Source: Streptomyces sp. NBC_01217 (GTDB lineage: Bacteria > Actinomycetota > Actinomycetes > Streptomycetales > Streptomycetaceae). Taken from it: a stretch of 64,000 nucleotides of DNA. The notes beneath the pieces were generated by a model. It did not search any database and was not told where the DNA came from. It saw only the letters and a list, made by a program, of their open reading frames with translations. Where the stretch lies: positions 5,929,501 to 5,993,500 of the forward strand of contig NZ_CP108538.1 in NCBI RefSeq assembly GCF_035994185.1, written 5' to 3'. A program made the position numbers and the translations under genes. Of this stretch, positions 1 to 9,218 are shown in pieces; position 1 is the stretch's first letter, and each line of letters begins with the position of its first letter.

Positions 1-473
1 ACCTCACCCAGGAGGTCTTCGTGCGCGTGTTCCGGTCGCTGTCGACCTATACGCCTGGCACCTTCGAGGGCTGGCTGCACCGCATCACGACCAACCTGTT
101 CCTGGACATGGTCCGTCGTAAGCAGCGGATCCGCTTCGACTCCCTCGGTGACGACGCCGCCGAGCGGCTGCCGAGCCGTGAGCCGTCCCCGCAGCAGGCC
201 TTCAACGACACCCACTTCGACGCGGATGTGCAGCAGGCGCTGGACACTCTCGCGCCCGAATTCCGTGCCGCTGTCGTGCTCTGTGACATCGAGGGCCTTT
301 CGTACGAGGAGATCGCCGCGACGCTCGGCGTGAAGCTCGGCACCGTGCGCAGCCGCATCCACCGCGGTCGCTCGCATCTGCGCAAGGCGCTGCAGCACCG
401 TTCGCCCGAGGCTCGTGCCGAGCAGCGCTCGCTGGCGGGCGCGATCCTGGCGGCGGAGGGCGGTACGGCGTGA
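1..473 (+). CDS. ECF sigma factor, SigE-like, 5'-truncated by window edge
   Basis: RNA polymerase sigma factor of the extracytoplasmic-function class; the frame is open from base 3, so the true start lies upstream. Visible are the end of region 2 ([13 protein letters not shown], then [12 protein letters not shown] and a basic stretch) and a complete region 4 ([20 protein letters not shown], helix-turn-helix for -35 recognition). The stop overlaps the GTG of the anti-sigma gene, and HtrA and TatB genes follow, the order of mycobacterial sigE-rseA-htrA-tatB. That context implies control of an envelope or protein-secretion stress response. This is not the classical Streptomyces sigE of the cseABC operon, so no symbol is given. 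Partner recognition is inferred from overlap and family. Confidence 0.93.
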   Translation, partial: LTQEVFVRVFRSLSTYTPGTFEGWLHRITTNLFLDMVRRKQRIRFDSLGDDAAERLPSREPSPQQAFNDTHFDADVQQALDTLAPEFRAAVVLCDIEGLSYEEIAATLGVKLGTVRSRIHRGRSHLRKALQHRSPEARAEQRSLAGAILAAEGGTA

Positions 474-1504
474 GCAGCACAGCTCCGACCCCTGCGGAAC
501 AGCACCTGGGGGACCGGCTCGCCGCGCTTGTCGACGGCGAGCTGAAACACGACACCCGCGAGCGGGTCCTCGCCCACCTCGCGACCTGCGCCAAGTGCAA
601 GGCCGAGGCTGCCGCCCAGAGGCGCCTGAAGAGTGTCTTCGCGCAGTCCGCCCCGCCTTCGCCGTCCGAGGGGTTCCTCGCCCGGCTGCAGGGCCTTCCC
701 GGGGGACCGGGGGGTGACGACGACGACCGGGGGAGACCGTTCGGCGGCTCCGGGCGTTTCGCCGACGGGCTCTTCCCCATGATCCAGCCGTCCGCCGGCC
801 GCACGGAACCGCCGGGCAGTGCGTCGCTCGGGGGGTTCGGCTTTTTGCCGGATCCGCACGGCTCGGCCGCCGTACTGCCGGGCGGCTCCTCCCGTTCCGG
901 CTTCCGTATCCATGAGGTGGGCCGTGAGGCGGACCGGTCGCCGTGGCGCGGCCGGAGGTTCGCCTTCGCAGCCGCCAGCGCCGTGTCGCTGGCGGCCATC
1001 GCGCTGGGCGGTGCCCTGCCGACCACTGCGGGCGGCGGCTCCCCGGCCCGCGCCGGAGGCGCCGGAAACGCGGTGACCCCGCTCGACACCGCGTCCCGCG
1101 GCGAGAGCGGCAGCTCGGTGAGCCGTCGCAACGGCGGCGGCCAGGGCAGAGCCACCGCGACGGAGGCGGGCGACCGCTCGGCCGTCGCCGCCGCGCCGCC
1201 GTCACCCGCGCCGGGGGTCACACCGTCGGCGCCGTCCACGGCTCTCGCGCCGCCCTCCACCGGAGGGTTCGGCTCCAGTGGAAATGTCTCCGGAAACACC
1301 TTCGCGGTTCAGGTCCTGTCCAATGTGTCCGCGCCACCGCTGATACGTCCGATCGGCACCACCCCGCTCTTCGCCCATGTGCTCGGGCGACTCGCCCCGC
1401 CGCCGCCTCCGGTTCCCTCCGTGGCGCCGTCCTTGACGTCCTCGTCGGTCTCGGCCCTCCCCACCCCCGACGACCGGGGTCTGCCGCTTTCCTACCGGCG
1501 CTGA
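470..1504 (+). CDS. Membrane-anchored zinc anti-sigma factor (RseA-like)
   Basis: Predicted inhibitor of the upstream ECF sigma factor. The N-terminus carries the zinc anti-sigma motif H36-x3-C40-x2-C43 (HLATCAKC). A low-complexity linker follows, then one hydrophobic segment at about residues 162-182, and a Ser/Pro/Ala-rich tail expected outside the membrane. The GTG start overlaps the sigma stop (GTGA), indicating translational coupling and stoichiometric synthesis. At 344 aa it is long for the family, mostly because of disordered regions. The HtrA-like protease encoded downstream could be a partner in stress-induced proteolysis, but that is inference. Identity as an anti-sigma factor is firm; the stimulus is unknown. 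Confidence 0.88.
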   Translation: MSSTAPTPAEQHLGDRLAALVDGELKHDTRERVLAHLATCAKCKAEAAAQRRLKSVFAQSAPPSPSEGFLARLQGLPGGPGGDDDDRGRPFGGSGRFADGLFPMIQPSAGRTEPPGSASLGGFGFLPDPHGSAAVLPGGSSRSGFRIHEVGREADRSPWRGRRFAFAAASAVSLAAIALGGALPTTAGGGSPARAGGAGNAVTPLDTASRGESGSSVSRRNGGGQGRATATEAGDRSAVAAAPPSPAPGVTPSAPSTALAPPSTGGFGSSGNVSGNTFAVQVLSNVSAPPLIRPIGTTPLFAHVLGRLAPPPPPVPSVAPSLTSSSVSALPTPDDRGLPLSYRR

Positions 1505-1615
1505 CCGGGGTCTGCGCAGAGATTCGCAGACCTGGTTGAATTCCGGGCAGGAGTTCCGGGAGGGGCGCCCCTCCCGGGGCGTGCAGAGGCCGGTTGCGGC
1601 AGTTGCGGGGAGAGC

Positions 1616-3217
1616 ATGGAAGACGGGAAGTCCACGGAGCCGAAGGCGAAGTGGTGGAGCAGGCCCACGCCGGGAGGCACCACCCGCACGGCACCGGACG
1701 AGCCGTCCCCGCCCGCACCCGAGCCCGCGGCCCCCGTACCGGCCACGCAGCCCGTGGCACCTCTGCACGAGCCCGATCAGTACAGCACCCCGCCGTACGG
1801 CGGACCCGGCCCGTGGGCGCCCGCACCCCCCGTACAGCGACCGGTCCCGACCCCGGCCCACGGCACCCCCGTACCCCCGCAGTACACGGGGACGAACGGC
1901 GCAGGCCTGACACCCCCGCCCCCGCCCCTCGTGCCACAGCAGCCACAACCACAGCAGCCGCTCCAGCCCCAGCCGCTCCAGCCACAACCCCAGCCTCAGC
2001 CCCCGCAGGCCCAGCCGGCGCAGTGGCTCCAGTACGATCCCTGGGGTGCGCCCCGGCAGCCGCTGACCAGCCCCGGCCCGCCGCTCGGCGCCGACGGCGG
2101 CCGCAGGAAGAACCGCCGCGGCTCCCTCCTCGTCGGCGCGCTGCTGCTCGCCCTGGTGGCGGGCGGCATCGGCGGCGGCATCGGGGCGTACATCGAGCGC
2201 AACGGCGGCCTCACCCGGGTCGAGCTTTCGCAGACCGGGCGGAACGACGCCGGCCGCGCCCCCGACAGCGTCGCGGGCATCGCCGCCAGCGCCCTACCCA
2301 GCGTGGTCACGCTGCACGTCAGCGGCACCACCGAATCCGGCACCGGCACCGGCTTCGTGCTCGACGACTCCGGCCACATCCTCACCAACAACCATGTCGT
2401 CGCCCCGGCCGGGTCCTCCGGCGACATCACCGTGACGTTCAGCGGCGGCGAGACCGCGCGCGCCGAGGTCGTCGGCAAGGACAGCGGCTACGACCTCGCC
2501 GTGGTCAAGGTCACCGGCGTCTCCGGCCTCAAGCCGCTGCCGCTGGGCAACTCCGACAATGTGCGGGTCGGCGACCCCGTGGTGGCCATCGGCGCACCCT
2601 TCGACCTGTCCAACACCGTGACCTCCGGCATCATCAGCGCCAAGGACCGGCCGATCACCGCGGGCGGCGAGAAGGGTGACGGCAGCGACATCAGCTATGT
2701 CGACGCGCTGCAGACCGACGCCCCGATCAACCCGGGCAACTCCGGCGGCCCGCTCGTCGACACCGAGGCCCATGTCATAGGCATCAACAGCGCCATCCGG
2801 GCCGCCGACAGCGGTTCGGCCGCCGAGGGCGCCCAGGCGGGCTCCATCGGCCTCGGCTTCGCCATCCCGATCAACCAGGGCAAGCGGGTCGCCGAGGAGC
2901 TGATCAACACCGGGAAGGCCACCCACCCGGTGATCGGCGTCACCCTGGACATGGAGTACGCCGGGGACGGCGCCAGGGTCGGCGCGAAGGGTGCGGCCGG
3001 CAAGCCCGCGGTGACGCCCGGCGGGCCGGGCGCCAAGGCCGGGATCAAGCCGGGCGACGTCATCACCGAGGTCGACGGCCGGCGGGTGCACAGCGGTGAG
3101 GAGCTGATCGTGAAGATCCGCGCACACCGGCCCGGAGACCGTCTGGACCTCGGTCTGACCCGCGGTGGTAAAGACCTGTCCATCTCTTTGACGCTCGGTT
3201 CGGCAACCGGCACGTGA
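1616..3217 (+). CDS. HtrA/DegP-like membrane serine protease with PDZ domain
   Basis: Envelope quality-control protease. Residues 1-160 are a cytoplasmic Pro/Gln-rich region, a membrane segment lies near 168-190, and a trypsin-like domain follows. The triad is readable: H260 in TNNHVVAP, D293 in GYDLAVVKV, S376 in NPGNSGGPLV. A C-terminal PDZ domain occupies about 440-525 (GAKAGIKPGDVITEVDGRRV). The ATG is preceded by GGGGAG. It is third in the sigma/anti-sigma/protease/TatB series; a 111-nt gap after the anti-sigma gene could hold its own promoter. Mycobacterial HtrA occupies the same place beside sigE and rseA. Catalytic competence looks intact. Confidence 0.93.
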   Translation: MEDGKSTEPKAKWWSRPTPGGTTRTAPDEPSPPAPEPAAPVPATQPVAPLHEPDQYSTPPYGGPGPWAPAPPVQRPVPTPAHGTPVPPQYTGTNGAGLTPPPPPLVPQQPQPQQPLQPQPLQPQPQPQPPQAQPAQWLQYDPWGAPRQPLTSPGPPLGADGGRRKNRRGSLLVGALLLALVAGGIGGGIGAYIERNGGLTRVELSQTGRNDAGRAPDSVAGIAASALPSVVTLHVSGTTESGTGTGFVLDDSGHILTNNHVVAPAGSSGDITVTFSGGETARAEVVGKDSGYDLAVVKVTGVSGLKPLPLGNSDNVRVGDPVVAIGAPFDLSNTVTSGIISAKDRPITAGGEKGDGSDISYVDALQTDAPINPGNSGGPLVDTEAHVIGINSAIRAADSGSAAEGAQAGSIGLGFAIPINQGKRVAEELINTGKATHPVIGVTLDMEYAGDGARVGAKGAAGKPAVTPGGPGAKAGIKPGDVITEVDGRRVHSGEELIVKIRAHRPGDRLDLGLTRGGKDLSISLTLGSATGT

Positions 3218-3316
3218 CAGCCACGGGACGCTACCGCGTGGACAGTTTCGCCGGGTACCGTGGGCCGGGTCCGGACCTCGACCGACACGGTCTCGGAGAA
3301 CACGAGGAGCAACAGG

Positions 3317-3802
3317 GTGTTCAATGACATAGGCGCACTTGAGCTGGTGACGCTCGCGATCCTGGGTGTGCTGATCTTCGGCCCGGACAAGCTGCCCAAG
3401 GTTATCCAGGACGCCTCGCGCTTCATCCGCAAGATCCGTGAGTTCTCGGAGAGCGCCAAGGAGGACATCCGTACGGAGCTGGGCCCGGAGTTCAAGGACT
3501 TCGAGTTCGAGGACCTCAACCCCAAGACGTATCTCCGCAAGCAGCTCATGGACGGCAATGACGACCTGGGGCTGAAGGAGATCCGCGAGAGCTTCGACCT
3601 GCGCAAGGACCTGGCCGAGGTCACCGACGCGGTGAACGGCCGGGAGAGCGCGGCCGTGGAGTCCGCGGAGTCCCGCAGCGGCGTGTCCAGCGGCTCGGCG
3701 GCCATCGCGGCCAGTGGCTCCGCAGGCACTCCGGACCTGCTCAAGAAGCGTGCACAGCCCGCGAAGGACGACCGTCCGCCGTTTGACGCAGACGCCACCT
3801 GA
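3317..3802 (+). CDS. tatB: Twin-arginine translocase subunit TatB
   Basis: Component of the Tat receptor complex that binds folded precursors with TatC. The protein begins MFNDIGALELVTLAILGVLIFG: a short periplasmic N-terminus, one membrane helix and the hinge GPDKLPK, then an amphipathic helix (IQDASRFIRKIREFSESAKEDI) and an acidic tail, the usual TatB plan. The GTG at 3317 is chosen over an in-frame start at 3260 because GAGGAG lies 7 nt upstream and the TatB signature begins exactly there. Length is 161 aa. It follows the HtrA gene as in mycobacteria; tatA and tatC are not in the window. Confidence 0.93.
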   Translation: MFNDIGALELVTLAILGVLIFGPDKLPKVIQDASRFIRKIREFSESAKEDIRTELGPEFKDFEFEDLNPKTYLRKQLMDGNDDLGLKEIRESFDLRKDLAEVTDAVNGRESAAVESAESRSGVSSGSAAIAASGSAGTPDLLKKRAQPAKDDRPPFDADAT

Positions 3803-3920
3803 CACCGGTCAATCCCGACTCGTCCGGACGGTATGGCTATTCTCCATCTGTCCGGTTGTGAGGACGCCCGTGGGGGGCGGGCCGCTCCGGACCCCAAGGA
3901 TCGAGGAGGCGGCCGGGCAG

Positions 3921-4580
3921 ATGGAGACGACCAGTCGGGTGGGCGCGGAAGACGCGTCGAGCACAGCCACCGCAGAGGGAGTGCCGGCGGCCCGGCGTAT
4001 TGTCGACGGTTATCTGGCGGCCCCGTTTCCCTGGTACGGACTGGACGGGGCCTTCACCGGGCCTCGCTGGCTGATGCAGGTGGGCACCGCGGCGGACGGC
4101 ACGGTGCAGCACGGTTCCATCGGGCACGGCGACGAGCCTTCGGTACGGGCCGACTCGGGTGCCGAGAAGCAACGGTTCGCCGTTGTCGTGACGGTGGCAA
4201 GCAGCCCGGTGCGGCGCAGCGGCGACGGCACGGGCGTGCTGGACGCGAACACGGTCTCCTCCGCGGCCTGGCTGGCCGGGTCGGGGCTGCTGGCCTGCAC
4301 CTGGCCCCCGCAGATGGATCACACCCTGCGTGACGACTGGCTGGACCAGCAGACGGAGACGGCGTTCGAACTCGCCGACGATCTGGCCGGTCCCGCGTGG
4401 TCGGCGCTGTCACTGCCGGTGGACGGCGTCCCGGTGCCGTTCCACTACCGCGAGTCCGAGTTCGGCTGGGTGCTGGCGGGGTCGGCGCACGACGGGGTGC
4501 ACATCGGGGCGTACGGGCGCGGGATGAGCGCCTACGGGCTGGGGTTCTCGGTGATCGACGACATCGCGACGTACGCGTAG
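3921..4580 (+). CDS. Conserved actinobacterial hypothetical protein
   Basis: I do not recognise a named domain. The 219-aa product has no signal peptide or membrane segment; it is acidic and rich in Trp/Tyr/Asp, with motifs such as PFPWYGLDGAFTGPRW near the N-terminus and FGWVLAGSAHDGVHIGAYGRG near the C-terminus. The ATG at 3921 was chosen because GAGGAGG lies about 11 nt upstream; in-frame codons further up overlap tatB. It is co-directional with tatB and followed by a strong hairpin, so it probably ends the envelope-stress transcription unit. A soluble cytoplasmic protein is likely; function unknown. Confidence 0.75.
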   Translation: METTSRVGAEDASSTATAEGVPAARRIVDGYLAAPFPWYGLDGAFTGPRWLMQVGTAADGTVQHGSIGHGDEPSVRADSGAEKQRFAVVVTVASSPVRRSGDGTGVLDANTVSSAAWLAGSGLLACTWPPQMDHTLRDDWLDQQTETAFELADDLAGPAWSALSLPVDGVPVPFHYRESEFGWVLAGSAHDGVHIGAYGRGMSAYGLGFSVIDDIATYA

Positions 4581-4593
4581 CGGGAAAAAAATC

Positions 4594-4630
4594 CCGCCGG
4601 ACGGGCCCGAGGTTCAGGCCCGTCCGGCGG
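4594..4630. terminator. Bidirectional terminator between convergent genes
   Basis: A perfect 14-bp stem (CCGCCGGACGGGCC with its complement) and 9-nt loop lie between the hypothetical gene ending at 4580 and mrp on the opposite strand. An A-run at 4585-4591 supplies U residues for the mrp-strand transcript. Part of the stem sequence recurs at 17391-17430. Confidence 0.75.
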
Positions 4631-4683
4631 TTGAGGAGACCTTGAGCAGGGCCCCGCCGCCTTCCGTGGTTCCTGCCGCCCGC

Positions 4684-5817
4684 TCAGAACTTGTTGCGCG
4701 GGGTGATGCCCAGCGACATGCCGGACAGGCCGCGCTGACGGCCCCCCAGCTTGTCCGCGATGGTGCGCAGCGCCTTGCCGGCCGGGGAGTCGGGGTCGGA
4801 CAGGACGACCGGCTTGCCCTCGTCGCCACCCTCGCGCAGCCGTACGTCGATCGGGATGGAGCCGAGCACCGGCACCTCCGCGCCGACCGTCTTCGTCAGC
4901 CCCTCGGCGACCTTCTGGCCGCCGCCGGTACCGAACACGTCGACCATCTCGTCGCAGTGCGGACACGGCAGGCCCGACATGTTCTCGACGACGCCGACGA
5001 TCTTCTGGTGGGTCTGCACGGCGATCGAACCGGCCCGCTCGGCGACCTCGGCCGCCGCCTGCTGCGGGGTCGTGACGACCAGGATCTCCGCGTTCGGCAC
5101 GAGCTGCGCCACCGAGATCGCGATGTCACCGGTGCCCGGCGGCAGGTCGAGCAGCAGGACGTCCAGGTCGCCCCAGTACACATCGGCGAGGAACTGCTGG
5201 AGCGCGCGGTGCAGCATCGGCCCGCGCCACACCACCGGGGCGTTGCCCGGGGTGAACATGCCGATGGAGATCACCTTCACGCCGTGCGCCGACGGCGGCA
5301 TGATCATGTTCTCGACCTGGGTCGGCTTGCCGTCCGCGCCGAGCATCCGCGGCACGCTGTGCCCGTAGATGTCCGCGTCCACGACACCGACCTTGAGGCC
5401 GTCGGCCGCCATCGCGGCCGCCAGGTTCACCGTGACCGAGGACTTGCCGACACCGCCCTTGCCGGACGCGACCGCGTAGACCCGGGTCAGCGAGCCGGGC
5501 TTGGCGAACGGCACCTCGCGCTCCGCCGTGCCGCCGCGCAGCGAGGACGTGAGTTCCTTGCGCTGTTCGTCGCTCATCACATCGAGCGTGACGTCGACCC
5601 GCGAGACGCCCTCGACACGGGCGACCGCGTCGGTAACGTTCTTGGTGATCGTCTCGCGCATCGGACAGCCTGAGACCGTGAGATAGACCGTGACAGCGAC
5701 CACACCGTCAGCGTCGATCTCGACCGACTTCACCATGCCGAGTTCGGTGATCGGACGGTGGATCTCCGGGTCGTTCACTGTCGCCAGTGCCTCAAGCACC
5801 GCGTCTTCCGTAGCCAT
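4684..5817 (-). CDS. mrp: Mrp/NBP35-type Fe-S cluster carrier ATPase
   Basis: P-loop NTPase that assembles and transfers iron-sulfur clusters. The N-terminal MIP18/DUF59-type domain (residues 1-90, NDPEIHRPITELGMV and SGCPMRETI) is followed by a ParA-like ATPase with the deviant Walker A GKGGVGKSS near 118-126. A C-terminal CxxC (GLPCPHCDE, near 280) bridges the cluster in dimers of this family. Length, 377 aa, is typical. The ATG has no Shine-Dalgarno, but TAACAT ends 7 nt upstream, so the mRNA is probably leaderless. DUF1003 and MgtE-N genes lie upstream on the same strand with their own signals. Confidence 0.94.
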   Translation of the reverse strand: MATEDAVLEALATVNDPEIHRPITELGMVKSVEIDADGVVAVTVYLTVSGCPMRETITKNVTDAVARVEGVSRVDVTLDVMSDEQRKELTSSLRGGTAEREVPFAKPGSLTRVYAVASGKGGVGKSSVTVNLAAAMAADGLKVGVVDADIYGHSVPRMLGADGKPTQVENMIMPPSAHGVKVISIGMFTPGNAPVVWRGPMLHRALQQFLADVYWGDLDVLLLDLPPGTGDIAISVAQLVPNAEILVVTTPQQAAAEVAERAGSIAVQTHQKIVGVVENMSGLPCPHCDEMVDVFGTGGGQKVAEGLTKTVGAEVPVLGSIPIDVRLREGGDEGKPVVLSDPDSPAGKALRTIADKLGGRQRGLSGMSLGITPRNKF

Positions 5818-5824
5818 ACCGACG

Positions 5825-5830
5825 ATGTTA
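5825..5830 (-). promoter_or_regulatory. -10 element for leaderless mrp mRNA
   Basis: On the minus strand TAACAT is followed by exactly 7 nt and then the mrp ATG, placing the expected transcription start at or next to the start codon. No -35 match is clear. Confidence 0.45.
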
Positions 5831-5861
5831 CGGCGCCTGCCGCTACGCGCGAGTAGCCCCG

Positions 5862-6437
5862 TCAGCGGTCTTCGTCACTCTCGGCCGGAAACAGGGCGCG
5901 CCGGTCGTCCAGGTCCTTGACGAGGTCCTCCAGTTCGTCGCGGATCCAGTCGCGGGTGGCGACCTCGCCGAGCCCCATCCGCAGCGATGCGATCTCCCGC
6001 GTGAGGTACTCGGTGTCCGCGATGGAGCGCTCGTTCTGCTTGCGGTCCTGCTCGTGGGTGACCCGGTCGCGGTCGTCCTGCCGGTTCTGCGCGAGCAGGA
6101 TCAGCGGGGCCGCGTACGAGGCCTGGAGCGACAGCATCAGCGTCAGGAAGATGAACGGGTACTGGTCGAACTGCCAGTCCGAGGGCGCGAAGATGTTCCA
6201 CAGCACCCAGACGATGATGACCAGCGTCATCCAGACGATGAAGCGTCCGGTGCCCAGGAAACGGGCGATCCGCTCGGAGAACCGGCCGAACGCCTCGGGA
6301 TCGTAGTCCGGCAGCAGCCGCCGTCGCGGGTCCTTCGGCTGGTCCAGCCGGTACCGGGGCGGGCGCGCGATGCCCGAGGCACCCGCGGGCGCCCCCTTCG
6401 CTCGGTCCTCACCGGCCACGGGCGACCTCCTCCTCAC
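5862..6437 (-). CDS. DUF1003 family membrane protein
   Basis: A 191-aa integral membrane protein of the DUF1003 family. Two hydrophobic helices (FIVWMTLVIIVWVLWNIFA, and YPFIFLTLMLSLQASYAAPLILLA) are followed by the conserved QNRQDDRDR region and a charged C-terminal coiled-coil stretch. No enzymatic role is established for the family. Its start overlaps the 3' end of the MgtE-N/CBS gene by 29 bp, so the two are translationally coupled; that pairing is frequent in actinobacteria and suggests a shared role, possibly in divalent-cation handling. That functional link is inference. Confidence 0.88.
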   Translation of the reverse strand: MRRRSPVAGEDRAKGAPAGASGIARPPRYRLDQPKDPRRRLLPDYDPEAFGRFSERIARFLGTGRFIVWMTLVIIVWVLWNIFAPSDWQFDQYPFIFLTLMLSLQASYAAPLILLAQNRQDDRDRVTHEQDRKQNERSIADTEYLTREIASLRMGLGEVATRDWIRDELEDLVKDLDDRRALFPAESDEDR

Positions 6438-7683
6438 CGTGGAAGTCGGTCTCCCGCCAGTCCTCGGGCAGCAGGTGGTCGAGTACGTCGTCGACGGTCA
6501 CCGCGCCGAGCAGCGATCCGCTCTCGTCCACGACCGGCACCGAGACGAGGTTGTACGCGGCCAGATAGCTCGTCACGGCCGGCAGCGGGGTCTGCGGCGT
6601 GAGAGGGACGAGATCGCTGTCGACGATCGAGCTGACCAGGGCGTACGGCGGATCCCGCAGCAGTCGCTGGAAGTGCACGGTGCCCAGGTACTTGCCGGTC
6701 GGTGTCTCGTCCGGCGAGCGGCACACGTAGACCTGGGCGGCGAGCGCCGGGGACAGGTCCGCCTGCCGGACCCGTGCGAGCGCGTCGGCGACCGTCGCGT
6801 CCGGCCGCAGAATGATCGGCTCGGTGGTCATCAGCCCGCCCGCGGTCCGCTCCTCGTACGACATCAGGCGCCGCACATCAGCCGCCTCGTCCGGCCGCAT
6901 CAGGGTCAGCAGCCGCTCCTTGTCCTCCTCGGGGAGTTCGGACAGCAGGTCGGCCGCGTCGTCCGGGTCCATGGCCTCCAGGACATCGGCGGCGCGCTCC
7001 TCCTGGAGCTTGCCGATGATCTCCACCTGGTCGTCCTCGGGCAGCTCCTCCAGGACGTCGGCGAGCCGGTCGTCGTCGAGCGCGGCGGCGACCTCGGCCC
7101 GCCGCTTCGGCGACAGATGGTGCAGCGCGTTGGCCACATCGGTCGGGCGCAGCCGCTCGAAGGTGGCGACCAGGGACTCGGCGCCCTGCCCGCCCTCCTC
7201 CAGCGAGAACCCGCTGATCGCCGACCATTCGACCGTCAGGGTCTCGCCCTTGCGCCGCAGCGCCCCGCCCTTGCCCTTGCGTACGAAGTACTTGTCGATC
7301 TCCCAGTCGCGGCGGGCCGGGAGCTGCTGGATGGAGACGTCGAGGACGGTGACCTCCTCGCCGGTCTCCACGAGGCTGACCCGGCGGTCGAGGAACTCGC
7401 CGAGCACCAGGCGTTCGGTGGGCCGCTGTTCGAAGCGCCGCATGTTGAGCACACCGGTCGTGATGACCTGACCGGACTCGATCCCGGTCACCCGGGTCAT
7501 CGGGAGGAAGATCCGGCGCCGGCTGAGCACCTCGACGACCAGTCCGAGCAGCCGGGGCGGCCGTCCGCCGACCCGCAGCATCGCGACCAGGTCGCGGACG
7601 CGGCCCACCTGATCGCCGTTGGGGTCGAAGACCGGGACGCCGGCGAGGTGCGAGACGAAGATCCGGGGGGCGCCTGCCGCCAT
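6409..7683 (-). CDS. MgtE N-terminal/CBS-domain protein lacking the channel
   Basis: Regulatory half of an MgtE magnesium channel without the membrane domain. A PRC-barrel-like N-terminus (residues 5-70, VFDPNGDQVGRVRDL) precedes the superhelical MgtE-N domain (about 165-270, repeated LxxLPEDDxxEI units) and a CBS pair (about 275-400). Length is 424 aa. The ATG has a strong AAGGAGG 6 nt upstream. It overlaps the DUF1003 gene, and CorA is encoded 1.5 kb away. Known MgtE-N and CBS domains sense Mg2+; whether this soluble version signals or binds a partner membrane protein is unknown. Confidence 0.9.
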   Translation of the reverse strand: MAAGAPRIFVSHLAGVPVFDPNGDQVGRVRDLVAMLRVGGRPPRLLGLVVEVLSRRRIFLPMTRVTGIESGQVITTGVLNMRRFEQRPTERLVLGEFLDRRVSLVETGEEVTVLDVSIQQLPARRDWEIDKYFVRKGKGGALRRKGETLTVEWSAISGFSLEEGGQGAESLVATFERLRPTDVANALHHLSPKRRAEVAAALDDDRLADVLEELPEDDQVEIIGKLQEERAADVLEAMDPDDAADLLSELPEEDKERLLTLMRPDEAADVRRLMSYEERTAGGLMTTEPIILRPDATVADALARVRQADLSPALAAQVYVCRSPDETPTGKYLGTVHFQRLLRDPPYALVSSIVDSDLVPLTPQTPLPAVTSYLAAYNLVSVPVVDESGSLLGAVTVDDVLDHLLPEDWRETDFHGEEEVARGR

Positions 7684-7886
7684 GGTGCGCCTCCTTCTTC
7701 CGTGTACGACTTCTCTGTCCGGTCCGTTTGACAGCTAATTAACCGTTATGACGGGATCAGGCTAGCCCGTACCGCTCCGGGCCGCCCCGGTGGATCCGTC
7801 CGTACGGCTCTCTGCCGGAGGGTGTGTACGGCACGGGTACGCTGCCGTCTGCCACCCCCGCCATGCAGATGAGAGGCAGTGCGCCC

Positions 7887-8654
7887 GTGACCTCTTCCGC
7901 CCCGCCCGTCCGGGTCCGACGCCGCCGGACCGCCCTCGCCGTAGTGCTCTGTGCGGGGCTGACAGCCGCCCTCACGGCGTGCGCGGGCGAGGATCCGGAC
8001 AAGGGGACCAACGGTGTCGGCAAACTCACCGCCACGCAGATCGAGAAGAAGGCGCAGTCCGCCGCGGACTCCGCCGACGCGGTGCGCCTCTCCGGGACGC
8101 TGGTCAGCAAGGGCGGAACGTACAGGCTCAATATGCAGCTCAGGGAGAAGGGCGGCGCCGGCTCCGTCGTCTCGAAGGACAGCACCTTCGAGCTGCTGCG
8201 GATCGGTGACGAGCTCTATCTGAAGGCGGATTCCGGGTTCTGGAGCCATGAGGAGAAGTCCGGCGCCGACAGCAAGGCGGGCGGCGCGGCCGCGGACAAG
8301 CTCCAGGACAAGTACGTGCGGGTGCCCGAAGACGATCCCACGTACAAGCAGCTGCGCGGCTTCACGGAGAAGAAGATCCTGCTCGACGGCCTGCTCACGC
8401 TGCACGGCACCCTCAACAAGGGCGACCGGGACTCGGTCGGACCGAGCCGTACGGTCCAGATCACCGGAGGCAAGGGCGAGGGCGGCACGCTGGACGTCTC
8501 GCTGGAGGGCACTCCGTACCCGCTGCGCTTCGCACGCGGCGGCGGCGGGGGGATCGTGACGCTGTCGGACTGGGGCAAGGACTTCCCGCTTCAGGCCCCG
8601 GCGAAGGAGGACACGGTCGACTACGGACAGCAGCTGCCCAAGACGACGTCCTGA
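7887..8654 (+). CDS. Secreted lipoprotein (LppX/LprG-like fold possible)
   Basis: Lipoprotein with a basic n-region (RVRRRR), a hydrophobic segment and the lipobox L29-T-A-C32. The mature part has the alternating beta-strand and amphipathic character (SGTLVSKGGTYRLNMQL, TFELLRIGDELYLKADSGFW) seen in actinobacterial lipid-binding LppX/LprG relatives; that assignment is only a resemblance. The GTG at 7887 was preferred because GAGAGG lies 10 nt upstream; in-frame ATGs at 7863 and 7869 lack a ribosome site and would lengthen the signal peptide. It is divergent from the MgtE-N gene and convergent with the next gene. Confidence 0.8.
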   Translation: MTSSAPPVRVRRRRTALAVVLCAGLTAALTACAGEDPDKGTNGVGKLTATQIEKKAQSAADSADAVRLSGTLVSKGGTYRLNMQLREKGGAGSVVSKDSTFELLRIGDELYLKADSGFWSHEEKSGADSKAGGAAADKLQDKYVRVPEDDPTYKQLRGFTEKKILLDGLLTLHGTLNKGDRDSVGPSRTVQITGGKGEGGTLDVSLEGTPYPLRFARGGGGGIVTLSDWGKDFPLQAPAKEDTVDYGQQLPKTTS

Positions 8655-8684
8655 GAGCGGGCCGCGCGGCGGCCCCGCCCCCGC

Positions 8685-9206
8685 TCAGCCCTTGCGTCCG
8701 CGCTTCAGCAGCCGGGGCAGTCCGGCCGGCACCGGCCGGCGTGTGGTCGCGGGCGTGGGCAGTGGCGCCGCGGCCAGCGAGCCGTCCGGCAGCTCCGTAC
8801 AGAACTCGCCGGGGGCCAGCCGCAGCACCCGGCACTCGCGCGCCCACCGCTCCGTCATCCGCTCGGCGTCCGGTGCGTTCAGCCGCTTGCCCTTGAGCTC
8901 GGCGACCGCGGCCTCCCACTCCTCGGAGTGCGGGGCCGGCTCCGTCACGGCGGCCGTCCAGGCGATCAGCCGGCCGCCCTTGTCCTTGCTGCGTACAGTT
9001 ACCTCGGCGGCGGACCCGTCGGTGAGACCGGCCGGGAGCGGCTGCTCGCCGGGGCCGTCCCCGACCAGATACACCGCACCCTCGTGCCATACGTGCCACA
9101 GCGCCCGTGCGGGACCGGTGCCCCGCACCCAGATGAGGCCGGACTTCTTGGTGGCCTCCTCGACGAGGGCGCGGCCCAGCGGCACATCGGCGGCAGCAGC
9201 AGTCAT
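8685..9206 (-). CDS. Conserved hypothetical protein, possible FMN-binding split-barrel
   Basis: A 173-aa soluble protein. The N-terminal half (residues 20-85, SGLIWVRGTGPARALWHVWHE, AVYLVGDGP, AAEVTVRSKDKGGRLIAWTA) resembles pyridoxamine-oxidase-like split barrels, but no diagnostic residue confirms this. The C-terminal 35 residues are Pro/Arg-rich and probably disordered. TAGAGT sits 6 nt upstream of the ATG and no Shine-Dalgarno is present, so translation is probably leaderless, with the promoter overlapping the end of corA. Conserved in Streptomyces as far as I recall; function unknown. Confidence 0.75.
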   Translation of the reverse strand: MTAAAADVPLGRALVEEATKKSGLIWVRGTGPARALWHVWHEGAVYLVGDGPGEQPLPAGLTDGSAAEVTVRSKDKGGRLIAWTAAVTEPAPHSEEWEAAVAELKGKRLNAPDAERMTERWARECRVLRLAPGEFCTELPDGSLAAAPLPTPATTRRPVPAGLPRLLKRGRKG

Positions 9207-9212
9207 ACCCCA

Positions 9213-9218
9213 ACTCTA
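9213..9218 (-). promoter_or_regulatory. -10 element for leaderless hypothetical gene
   Basis: TAGAGT on the minus strand, 6 nt before the ATG at 9206, immediately beyond the corA stop codon. Confidence 0.35.
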